Of a stretch of DNA of 6,900 nucleotides, positions 1 through 4,963 are shown in pieces (positions within the stretch are counted from its first letter, which is position 1; every line of letters starts with the position of its first letter). The position numbers and the translations under genes are program-made. This DNA is from JAJTFW01 sp046160245 (GTDB taxonomy: Bacteria > Bacteroidota > Bacteroidia > AKYH767-A > OLB10). The stretch spans positions 1 to 6,900 of the forward strand of contig JBJXGU010000280.1 in assembly GCA_046160245.1 (NCBI GenBank), given 5' to 3'. Under the pieces are notes generated by a model that saw only the letters and a list, made by a program, of their open reading frames with translations, was not told the origin of the DNA and ran no database searches.

Positions 1-122
1 AAAGAATTGAAGACACTATCCCAAAAAAAAACTTGAATTTTCATTAACCAAAATTTAATTGATTGAGTTCACACTTTATGAAAATTATCAGCGTTCACCT
101 ATAAGCTCAACTAACTTTAATT

Positions 123-773
123 ATGCGATCCTACCATCAAAAACAAGTAGCCCTTCATTTATTATGCTTATTGAGTTTAGGTTTACTCATTTTTCGAATC
201 AGCATCACCGGACAATTGAATTTCATTTTCTTAGTTTGGAATTTATTTTTGGCCTACATTCCATTCGGAATCAGTACCCTCATGGAATTAAAAAAGAGAG
301 ACATAGATCATTGGCAATTTTGGGTGATTGCACCCATGTGGCTTTTGTTTTTTCCGAATGCGTTGTATATCCTCACCGACCTCTTCCATCTGCATAAAAT
401 AGCAGGAATGCCTGAATGGTTCGACCTATTACTCATTCTTTCGTTTGCTATTTCAGGTCTATTGCTTGGACTATTTTCACTTAGAAGTATGCACAAAATT
501 GTGGAGAAAATTCATTCCAAATGGGTAGGAACCACTTTTGTCATCAGCTCCATTATATTGGGAAGTTTTGGTGTTTACTTAGGGCGTTTTGAACGATACA
601 ATAGTTGGGATATCTTTAGAATGCCTTTAGAAATCACAAAGGACATAGCCAATCGAATTTTATATCCGACCGATTATCCAAGTACATGGGGATTAACTAT
701 TGGGTTGAGTTTCTTATTGGCCATACTTTATTTATTTACAGGGAGTAATTCTGTAGAGAAAAATAGAAAATAG
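123..773 (+). CDS. DUF1361 family integral membrane protein
   Basis: A 216-residue, very hydrophobic protein with about six predicted membrane segments (roughly residues 8-25, 32-50, 67-88, 99-118, 134-155 and 187-206). Three motifs match what I know of the DUF1361 family: WNLFLAYIPF (39-48), FFPNALYILTDLFHL (76-90) and YLGRFERYNSWD (152-163). The length is normal for the family and no part seems missing. The biochemical role of DUF1361 is unknown; the polar FPNALYILTDL and RFERYNSWD motifs sit at membrane borders and are the likely functional sites. The ATG at 123 is the only sensible start, because the next in-frame Met (residue 54) would remove two membrane segments. A near-match to the -7 element (TAACTTTA, 112-119) lies just 3 nt before the ATG, which is too close for an ordinary leader, so the real promoter is uncertain. 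It is the only + strand gene in the left half and does not look like part of an operon with anything downstream. Confidence 0.87.
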   Translation: MRSYHQKQVALHLLCLLSLGLLIFRISITGQLNFIFLVWNLFLAYIPFGISTLMELKKRDIDHWQFWVIAPMWLLFFPNALYILTDLFHLHKIAGMPEWFDLLLILSFAISGLLLGLFSLRSMHKIVEKIHSKWVGTTFVISSIILGSFGVYLGRFERYNSWDIFRMPLEITKDIANRILYPTDYPSTWGLTIGLSFLLAILYLFTGSNSVEKNRK

Positions 774-822
774 TATTATCCTTCTTCAATTATATTTTAC
801 TAATCAAACTTTAATTTTTTTA

Positions 823-898
823 CCCTGCTTGCTTTGCTCCGCTGAAGCTACAGCAAAAGCGATGCTGCAGGCAGGCACGGAGGAGCGGAGGCACGGAG
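823..898. repeat. G+C-rich imperfect inverted and direct repeat island
   Basis: A short G+C-rich block inside otherwise A+T-rich intergenic DNA, between the DUF1361 gene and the 3' end of the tRNA. It contains two sets of imperfect inverted arms: CCTGCTTGC (824-832) with GCAGGCAGG (867-875), and GCTTTGCT (831-838) with AGCAAAAGC (852-860). A competing pairing is CTCCGCT (837-843) with AGCGGAG (884-890). Its right end holds a 16-nt spaced direct repeat of GCACGGAG (875-882 and 891-898). No convincing ORF uses it. It looks like a piece of an interspersed intergenic repeat; nothing shows it is mobile by itself. The rest of 774-959 is A+T-rich with no gene or clear terminator. Confidence 0.5.
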
Positions 899-959
899 AA
901 TTAATAAAAGTATATTTTTTTGTAAAAAGAAAAGGAACTGTCATTATACAGATCAATTG

Positions 960-1041
960 TGCCCAAGACGAGAGTCGAACTCGCACACCCGAAGGCGCCA
1001 CCCCCTCAAAGTGGTGCGTCTGCCAATTTCGCCACCTGGGC
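960..1041 (-). tRNA. tRNA-Leu (anticodon GAG)
   Basis: Read on the - strand this folds as a complete class II tRNA. The acceptor arm is GCCCAGG pairing with CTTGGGC (one G-U pair). The D arm is GCG...CGC around AAATTGGCAGA. The anticodon stem is CCACT/GGTGG with loop TTGAGGG. The long variable arm CGCC-TTCG-GGTG is closed by a UUCG loop, and the T arm is GCGAG-TTCGACT-CTCGT. The anticodon GAG lies at 1005-1007 and would decode CUC and CUU. The long variable arm together with this anticodon makes it leucine. The discriminator base is A at position 960, and the following bases are CAA, so the 3' CCA is not encoded and must be added after transcription. No neighbouring tRNA is visible, so this is a single-tRNA unit. 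Confidence 0.95.
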
Positions 1042-1079
1042 AGGTGAATGAAAAAATTGTAAACTGAATTAGAGGGATG

Positions 1080-1113
1080 CAAATATACTTCTTCCATTTG
1101 AAAAGTGAAACAA
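1080..1113 (-). promoter_or_regulatory. putative promoter of the tRNA-Leu
   Basis: On the - strand, TATATTTG (1087-1080) matches the Bacteroidota -7 consensus TAnnTTTG exactly. A TTG at 1113-1111 lies 23 nt upstream, at the outer limit of the accepted -33/-7 spacing. The predicted transcript would begin about 30-35 nt before the mature tRNA 5' end at 1041, a reasonable precursor leader. The -7 box is the strong part; the -33 assignment is weak. Confidence 0.5.
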
Positions 1114-1134
1114 TGCGTTTCAAATTACATCTTA

Positions 1135-2223
1135 TCAATTCTGAACAACTAATTTTATAGAACTAGATGAAGATGAATTACTTAAGTAAACCACATAACT
1201 ACCTGCAGACAATATAAAATCGTCTGATCCTAATTTTATTTTCTGTTGACCTGATTGAATAGACAAGGGTTGCTGATGAATTAATCGACCATCTAAAGAA
1301 TAAATAGCACAATTCAATTCAGTATTTTTCTCAGCAATCGAATTCAAATAAACCTCGGTCCCATTGGATGGATTAGGACTTAATGAAAGTTGCAAATCTT
1401 CAACACGAATTTCTTGAACTGACACAGGAACACGTAAACTATCACGATATTTAATCAAAGTAACCGTTTCAATGCCGAGCAATTCAGTTGTGTTAATTTG
1501 TAAAATAGGAATGTCCTGACCGGTAGACAACCACTTATACTCACGAGTTAGTGCACGTGGAAGGCCAAAACCAAATCCAAGTGTATCCAAATAAATAGAA
1601 TCTTCACCTGTTAAAGTAGAAACAATTCGAAGTGCATTGAAGGTCCCGTATGGAGTTGTGATGTCGCCCCAACCATCAACCACATTTACTCGATGTTGAC
1701 TACCAATAGCAGTTGCAAGTCCTGGAATAATGATAGAATAATCACTGTCTGAAGAATCCATGTTTCCAAAAGTTATAGGAAAGTCGTAAATGATATCGTC
1801 ATTATTGAAAGAAATAGGGGTTGTTAATCCGGTGATACTCGCACCGTACCCAGTTTGCTTATAATTGTTTGAACTCTTATTATAAAAACCATATACATCC
1901 GAAATAGGTACTTGTGGAACAGCTGACAAATCAATACCACGCTTGGCTTGATTCGAGTTAAATCCAAATACTAAAGCATAAATTAATGGTGTTGAAAGCA
2001 CGGATAAAAAAGTATCCACATCTTGTGATGTATGTTGGAGCATCGAAAAATCCCACAAATAACTTGTACCCGTCAGCGTAAGGTCAACTGGAGTAGTTAT
2101 TGCAGCTTGACTAAATTGAATTTGATCTCCTGAACTTGGTAAATCAGCATTGGTAATGGTAATTTGAGCTGAAGAAATCACAGGAAGTAAGAAGCTCAAT
2201 AAAATACTATAGACTTTTTTCAT
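1135..2223 (-). CDS. secreted protein with T9SS type A C-terminal sorting domain
   Basis: A 362-residue exported protein. Residues 1-19 are a Sec signal peptide (MKK, a hydrophobic core, then ISSA before Gln20, a typical Bacteroidota cleavage context). The C-terminal part, from about 277, is a type IX secretion sorting domain: LSPNPSNG (281-288), a predicted beta sandwich with YSLDGRLI (308-315), and a GSYVVYLSNS...KLVVQ ending (341-361). In this family the domain directs the cargo through the T9SS at the outer membrane and is then removed or used for surface anchoring. The body (20-276) has no enzyme motif I recognise; GWGDITTPYGTFNALRI (184-200) resembles a motif seen in many uncharacterised Bacteroidota secreted proteins. 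One oddity is a run of six serines (350-355) inside the sorting domain just before its last strand. It is likely monocistronic: 76 nt separate it from the peroxiredoxin upstream, and it has its own promoter-like box. Confidence 0.9.
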   Translation of the reverse strand: MKKVYSILLSFLLPVISSAQITITNADLPSSGDQIQFSQAAITTPVDLTLTGTSYLWDFSMLQHTSQDVDTFLSVLSTPLIYALVFGFNSNQAKRGIDLSAVPQVPISDVYGFYNKSSNNYKQTGYGASITGLTTPISFNNDDIIYDFPITFGNMDSSDSDYSIIIPGLATAIGSQHRVNVVDGWGDITTPYGTFNALRIVSTLTGEDSIYLDTLGFGFGLPRALTREYKWLSTGQDIPILQINTTELLGIETVTLIKYRDSLRVPVSVQEIRVEDLQLSLSPNPSNGTEVYLNSIAEKNTELNCAIYSLDGRLIHQQPLSIQSGQQKIKLGSDDFILSAGSYVVYLSNSSSSSSIKLVVQN

Positions 2224-2240
2224 ATTTATAATTTATAGAT

Positions 2241-2248
2241 CAAAGATA
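2241..2248 (-). promoter_or_regulatory. -7 promoter element for the T9SS-sorted protein gene
   Basis: TATCTTTG on the - strand is an exact TAnnTTTG match and ends 17 nt before the ATG at 2223, giving a predicted leader of roughly 10-14 nt. The nearest TTG candidate for the -33 element (2276-2274) is 25 nt upstream, slightly too far, so only the -7 box is claimed. Confidence 0.5.
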
Positions 2249-2299
2249 TTCGTTTTTAAGGGAATTATAACCGCAATTCATATGATTTTTCTTCAATTT

Positions 2300-2779
2300 C
2301 TACTTTGCATTCAAGCTTATCTCTTCTAATTTTCTATTAATCAAGTGGAAATCGGGAACATGGGAGGCATTTTCCAGAATTTCGATATACTGAATGATGC
2401 CATTTATATCAATAATGATTGCAGATCGCTTGGAAACACCTTTCATGTTATATTTAAATACTTCGTATAGCGAATTGAAGGATCTGCTTACTTCTTTATT
2501 AAAATCGGAAAGCAACTCAAAGTTTAAGTGTTGATCCTCCTTGTACTTTTTTAAAGTGAAAAGTGCATCGGTAGAAATTCCAAAAACTTGGACTTTTAAA
2601 TTTTGATAGCGAGCAATATCATCTCTTACAGAACAAAGTTCGGTGGTGCATGTACTTGTAAACGCAGCTGGGAAAAATAAAAACAAAGTGATTTTGCCTT
2701 CAATATTTGCATTCGTAAATTCATTTCGCTCTGTATCCATCAGGGAAAATACAGGTACTTTATCTCCTACTTTTAACAT
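2300..2779 (-). CDS. thioredoxin-fold peroxiredoxin (AhpC/TSA, BCP-like)
   Basis: A 159-residue cytoplasmic thiol peroxidase, full length for the family, which reduces H2O2 and organic hydroperoxides using a thiol donor. The N-terminus LKVGDKVPVFSL is the usual opening strand. The active site PAAFTSTCTTELCSVRD (37-53) contains Thr41, peroxidatic Cys44 and conserved Arg52; the second conserved Arg is Arg118 in KRSAIIIDING. Cys49 lies five residues after Cys44, the spacing used by the resolving cysteine of BCP-type atypical 2-Cys enzymes, so an intramolecular disulfide is plausible; the sequence around the active site also resembles the AhpE type. There is no signal peptide. The ATG at 2779 puts the first strand at the usual distance from the start. 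Upstream, only a weak -7-like TATTATTG (2809-2802) is seen, and the tandem repeat array begins about 58 nt before the start codon. It has no obvious operon partner. Confidence 0.92.
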   Translation of the reverse strand: MLKVGDKVPVFSLMDTERNEFTNANIEGKITLFLFFPAAFTSTCTTELCSVRDDIARYQNLKVQVFGISTDALFTLKKYKEDQHLNFELLSDFNKEVSRSFNSLYEVFKYNMKGVSKRSAIIIDINGIIQYIEILENASHVPDFHLINRKLEEISLNAK

Positions 2780-2842
2780 ATTAATTCAATTAATAATTTT
2801 ACAATAATAACCACTTTACAATTAAAATTGAATTTCGGAGCA

Positions 2843-2873
2843 TTGCAATGCGCCGCTACGTGACTTACCTTTG
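2843..2873 (+). promoter_or_regulatory. promoter-like site in repeat copy 1
   Basis: TTG (2843-2845), 20 nt, then TACCTTTG (2866-2873) match the Bacteroidota -33/-7 promoter pattern on the + strand. The TTG lies within the palindrome (2837-2854). Transcription would begin near 2878 and run rightward through the other repeat copies, away from the peroxiredoxin gene and antisense to the PAP2 gene. No gene lies directly downstream in that direction. Confidence 0.35.
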
Positions 2874-3048
2874 AATTATTACATATCTTGTTGTTGTCAC
2901 GCAGATTTTCTTTTTGATCCTTACTATTTAGATTTCACTGGCGCATTACAATGCGCCGCTACGAGACTTACCTTTTGAATTATTACATATCTGGTTGTTG
3001 CCACGCAGATTTTCTTTTTGATCCTTACTATTTAGATTTCACTGGCGC

Positions 3049-3080
3049 TTTGCAATGCGCCGCTACGAGACTTACCTTTG
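3049..3080 (+). promoter_or_regulatory. promoter-like site in repeat copy 3
   Basis: TTTG (3049-3052), 20 nt, then TACCTTTG (3073-3080) match the Bacteroidota -33/-7 pattern on the + strand, again with the -33 part inside the palindrome (3044-3061). A transcript starting near 3085 would cross copy 4 and the inverted repeat at 3193-3238. In copy 2 both parts are damaged (TTA for TTG, and an added T giving TACCTTTTG); copy 4 lacks the final G of the -7 box. Confidence 0.35.
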
Positions 3081-3146
3081 AATTATTACATATCATGTTG
3101 TTGTCACGCAGATTTTCTTTTTGATCCTTACTATTTAGATTTCACT

Positions 3147-3164
3147 GGCGCATTGCAATGCGCC
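3147..3164. repeat. perfect 18-nt palindrome heading repeat copy 4
   Basis: GGCGCATTGCAATGCGCC equals its own reverse complement. The equivalent sites in the other copies each deviate slightly: 2837-2854 has A for C at position 3, 2940-2957 has AC instead of GC at the centre, and 3044-3061 has T for A at position 6. Such a site could bind a dimeric protein or form a small cruciform. From memory, palindromes with a GCATTGCAATGC core flanked by CTAC-type ends occur as interspersed repeats in Bacteroidota and cyanobacteria; here only the right side carries the GCTACG flank. Confidence 0.8.
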
Positions 3165-3192
3165 GCTACGAGACTTACCTTTTTTATAGTGA

Positions 3193-3238
3193 CATCCCTC
3201 ATCCAAAATGGATTAACATCCATTTTGGATGTGGGATG
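3193..3238 (-). terminator. 20-bp inverted repeat at the 3' end of the MazG-PAP2 unit
   Basis: The arms at 3193-3212 and 3219-3238 pair over 20 bp with a single mismatch (3200/3231 side of the stem reads C-G, and the neighbouring A3201-T3230 pair is intact; the one non-pair is T3199 against T3232) around the 6-nt loop TTAACA. The stem begins 11 nt beyond the PAP2 stop codon, as expected for a transcript-end hairpin. There is no U-tract after it on either strand: the - strand continues with A-rich sequence. It may therefore act as a 3'-end stabilising or Rho-assisted hairpin rather than a classical intrinsic terminator, or it may be the edge of the repeat region. Confidence 0.55.
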
Positions 3239-3249
3239 ATCATTGAGAA

Positions 3250-4062
3250 TTACTTATTTTCCTGAAATTGGGAGGCAGATTTTCTTTTTCTCACCGTCCA
3301 ATTTCTGGTTTGTAAACGATAACTCAACTTACCAAAGGCATAGCCCATCGCAGCTCCAGCAATCACATCACTTGCCCAATGTTCGCCTTGGTAAACACGA
3401 GAAACGCCCACTAAGGAAGCCAACGTATAGAGTCCAGCTACCAATAATTTATTTTCCTTACAAGCACTCGCCGTTACACTCGCCCAAGAAAAAGCGATGA
3501 AAGAATGTCCGCTTGCAAATGCATCATTCCCTGTAAAACCATTTAACGGTCCTTCCCAATTCCAGGGATTAATAATTTTCCTTTCTAAATCGGGACGATG
3601 ACGTTGTGCTAAGAATTTTGGTACGCGACTAAATCCAGCAGCGAGTCCAACAGTCTTAATTTGAAGCATAGAAAGCCAAACCCAATGCTCATTTTCCCTT
3701 TGCTTACCAGCTACAAAAAGTACAGCGGCAGCAGCCAAGGGATAAATTCCTGTTCCCACGGCACCAAGCGTAAAATCTATGGGCATTTGATTTGTTGTCC
3801 GAATATTATTTTCGCGAAATGCACTTTCAATTTCTTCATCAAAATAAAATGCAAGGCCAGTGGCTGCAACAGCTGATGAAATGAAAGTCCAATCATGTTT
3901 TTTTATTTCACGTGGAAATAAAATAAAATCGCGAGTGTCCTTCAAATACGATTTAAAGTAGCCTTTGCATAATGGAGGAATGCTATCGGTTTGTGAGTAA
4001 GAATCAAACCCAAAACAGCTTAACAATATCGACAAAACTAACACACATCTCCCCCACTTCAT
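3250..4062 (-). CDS. exported PAP2-superfamily phosphatase
   Basis: A 270-residue acid phosphatase of the PAP2 (type 2 phosphatidic acid phosphatase) family, expected to remove phosphate from a lipid or polyprenyl pyrophosphate at the periplasmic face. All three signature motifs are present: KFLAQRHRP (K149, R156, P157), ASGH (184-186 for SGH, with Ala replacing the common Pro) and SRVYQGEHWASD (R222, catalytic H228, D232). The N-terminus is a hydrophobic signal or anchor (about 5-24, ending SYSQ). LLSC within it is a poor lipobox. Further hydrophobic stretches surround the motifs. I chose the ATG at 4062, two bases after the mazG stop codon; a TTG at 4068 would add two residues and overlap mazG, which is less likely. 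It is translationally linked to mazG, though their functions are not clearly related. An LpxE/LpxF-like role on lipid A or an undecaprenyl-pyrophosphatase role are both possible; sequence alone does not choose. Confidence 0.9.
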   Translation of the reverse strand: MKWGRCVLVLSILLSCFGFDSYSQTDSIPPLCKGYFKSYLKDTRDFILFPREIKKHDWTFISSAVAATGLAFYFDEEIESAFRENNIRTTNQMPIDFTLGAVGTGIYPLAAAAVLFVAGKQRENEHWVWLSMLQIKTVGLAAGFSRVPKFLAQRHRPDLERKIINPWNWEGPLNGFTGNDAFASGHSFIAFSWASVTASACKENKLLVAGLYTLASLVGVSRVYQGEHWASDVIAGAAMGYAFGKLSYRLQTRNWTVRKRKSASQFQENK

Positions 4063-4064
4063 CC

Positions 4065-4835
4065 TCAAAGTCCCTTTGCTTTAGCCTCGTTCCAATACAC
4101 ATCCATCTCGGCCAAATTCAAATCTTCTAACTTCTTGCCTGAATCTTTTACTTTGCCTTCCATGTATTGAAAGCGTCGAATGAATTTTTTATTCGTGCGT
4201 TCCAATGCTTCGTCGGGATTTAATTTTAAGAAGCGCGCATAATTGACGAGAGAGAACATCAAGTCACCCAGCTCTGCTTCCATTTTCTTGTGATTTCCAT
4301 TCTTCACTTCTTCATAAAACTCATCCATCTCCTCCTTCACTTTATCCCATACTTGATGTGGCTCTTCCCAATCAAAGCCTGCAGCACGTGCCTTTTCCTG
4401 AATACGCATCGATTTCACCAATGCCGGTAAAGACACTGGAACACCGCCCAACACAGAATCATTTCCTTCCTTTAGTTTCAGTTTTTCCCAGTTTTGACTT
4501 ACTTCTTCTTCACTGCCGACCACCACATCTCCATAAATATGCGGATGTCGATGAATAAGCTTTTCACAAAGAGAATTTATAACACTGGTAATATCATAAT
4601 CACTGGTTTCACTTCCCATCTTACAGTAAAAAACAATATGCAATAATATATCGCCCAATTCTTTCTTTACCTCTTGCTGATTATTATCCAAAATGGCATC
4701 TGCTAATTCATAAACTTCTTCAATCGTGAGATGCCTGAGGGTTTCCATGGTTTGCTTTTTATCCCAAGGACATTTAGCCCTCAACTCATCCATGATACCC
4801 AATAATCGTTCGAAGGCTTCTAATTTCTGCTGCAT
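4065..4835 (-). CDS. mazG: nucleoside triphosphate pyrophosphohydrolase MazG
   Basis: A 256-residue cytoplasmic enzyme that hydrolyses NTPs and dNTPs to the monophosphate and pyrophosphate, clearing aberrant nucleotides. Both all-alpha MazG domains are present. The first has CPWDKKQT (22-29), EEVYE (39-43) and ELGD (59-62, with E59 and D62 as likely Mg ligands). The second has EEMDE (168-172) and ELGD (188-191). GGVPVSLPALVKSMRIQEKA (130-149) is the typical linker. The reading frame is open to an ATG at 4880, but the extra residues MSQILILLYFWL are hydrophobic and unlike the family. ATGs at 4844 and 4835 are better; I prefer 4835 because it puts the family motif RLLGIMDEL near residue 10 and lies 13 nt after a -7 promoter box (4856-4849). 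The stop is 2 nt before the PAP2 phosphatase ATG, so the two are cotranscribed. Confidence 0.93.
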   Translation of the reverse strand: MQQKLEAFERLLGIMDELRAKCPWDKKQTMETLRHLTIEEVYELADAILDNNQQEVKKELGDILLHIVFYCKMGSETSDYDITSVINSLCEKLIHRHPHIYGDVVVGSEEEVSQNWEKLKLKEGNDSVLGGVPVSLPALVKSMRIQEKARAAGFDWEEPHQVWDKVKEEMDEFYEEVKNGNHKKMEAELGDLMFSLVNYARFLKLNPDEALERTNKKFIRRFQYMEGKVKDSGKKLEDLNLAEMDVYWNEAKAKGL

Positions 4836-4848
4836 TGATGTCATGAGC

Positions 4849-4856
4849 CAAAAATA
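4849..4856 (-). promoter_or_regulatory. -7 promoter element for mazG-PAP2
   Basis: TATTTTTG on the - strand matches TAnnTTTG. It lies inside the long version of the mazG reading frame, so if it is used the ATG at 4880 cannot be the start. The predicted transcript start falls near 4842-4845, making an ATG at 4844 essentially leaderless and favouring the ATG at 4835. No good TTG is seen at -33. Confidence 0.4.
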
Positions 4857-4946
4857 GAGAAGAATTAGGATTTGACTCATTCTGACGATAGAATGAACCT
4901 TTCATAAATCCCAAGGGCTATCTACTCATTTAATGGGTTCATTTTT

Positions 4947-4954
4947 TAACTTTG
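4947..4954 (+). promoter_or_regulatory. -7 promoter element for the PagL-like/GIN/ABC-F operon
   Basis: TAACTTTG matches TAnnTTTG exactly and ends 9 nt before the ATG at 4964, so the predicted mRNA would have a leader of only a few bases. No TTG lies 17-23 nt upstream, so the -33 part is weak or absent. Together with the box at 4849-4856 it forms a divergent promoter region about 100 nt wide. Confidence 0.5.
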
Positions 4955-4963
4955 CACGACAAA

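Larger units (their letters stand above)
2837..3183. repeat. tandem array of 3.3 copies of a 103-104 nt palindrome-headed unit
   Basis: Copy 1 spans 2837-2939 (103 nt), copy 2 spans 2940-3043 (104 nt, one extra T), copy 3 spans 3044-3146 (103 nt) and partial copy 4 spans 3147-3183. Copies differ by only a few bases. Each opens with an 18-nt palindrome followed by GCTACG(A/T)GACTTACC. The full copies continue with TTTGAATTATTACATATC, then GTTGTTG(T/C)CACGCAG, ATTTTCTTTTTGATCC and TTACTATTTAGATTTCACT. No reading frame of useful length runs through it. It fills most of the 470-nt non-coding stretch 2780-3249, between the end of the PAP2 phosphatase gene and the start of the peroxiredoxin gene; the remainder is an A+T-rich peroxiredoxin leader and the 3193-3238 inverted repeat. 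The between-palindrome sequence is itself repeated, so this is not a CRISPR array. It could be an amplified interspersed (REP-like) element, a regulatory region or a non-coding RNA; the sequence does not decide among these. Confidence 0.93.

Noticed and set aside
1..47. Possible tail of an upstream gene on the + strand
   Set aside because: Two frames are open from base 1 (ending in TGA at 34-36 and TAA at 45-47) and give short peptides with no recognisable feature. Nothing tells which, if either, is real.
804..1138. Open reading frames on both strands across the tRNA region
   Set aside because: They run through the tRNA and the repeat island and encode peptides such as those read from the tRNA itself; they have no coding character.
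2802..2809. Peroxiredoxin promoter TATTATTG
   Set aside because: It mismatches TAnnTTTG at a core base and has no -33 partner at proper spacing; in such A+T-rich DNA it is too weak to annotate.
2837..3183. CRISPR array
   Set aside because: The sequence between the palindromes is itself repeated almost unchanged, so there are no unique spacers, the period is too long, and no cas genes are present.
3193..3238. Terminal inverted repeats of an insertion sequence
   Set aside because: The two arms are only 6 nt apart with nothing between them, there is no transposase, and no target-site duplication is seen.
3243..3500. Antisense reading frame opposite the PAP2 gene
   Set aside because: It is a shadow of a well-supported gene with all three PAP2 motifs; its product is low-complexity and resembles nothing.
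4836..4880. N-terminal extension of MazG as a membrane or signal segment
   Set aside because: The 15 extra residues are hydrophobic, but MazG is cytosolic, the stretch contains a promoter-like box, and internal ATGs fit the family start better.
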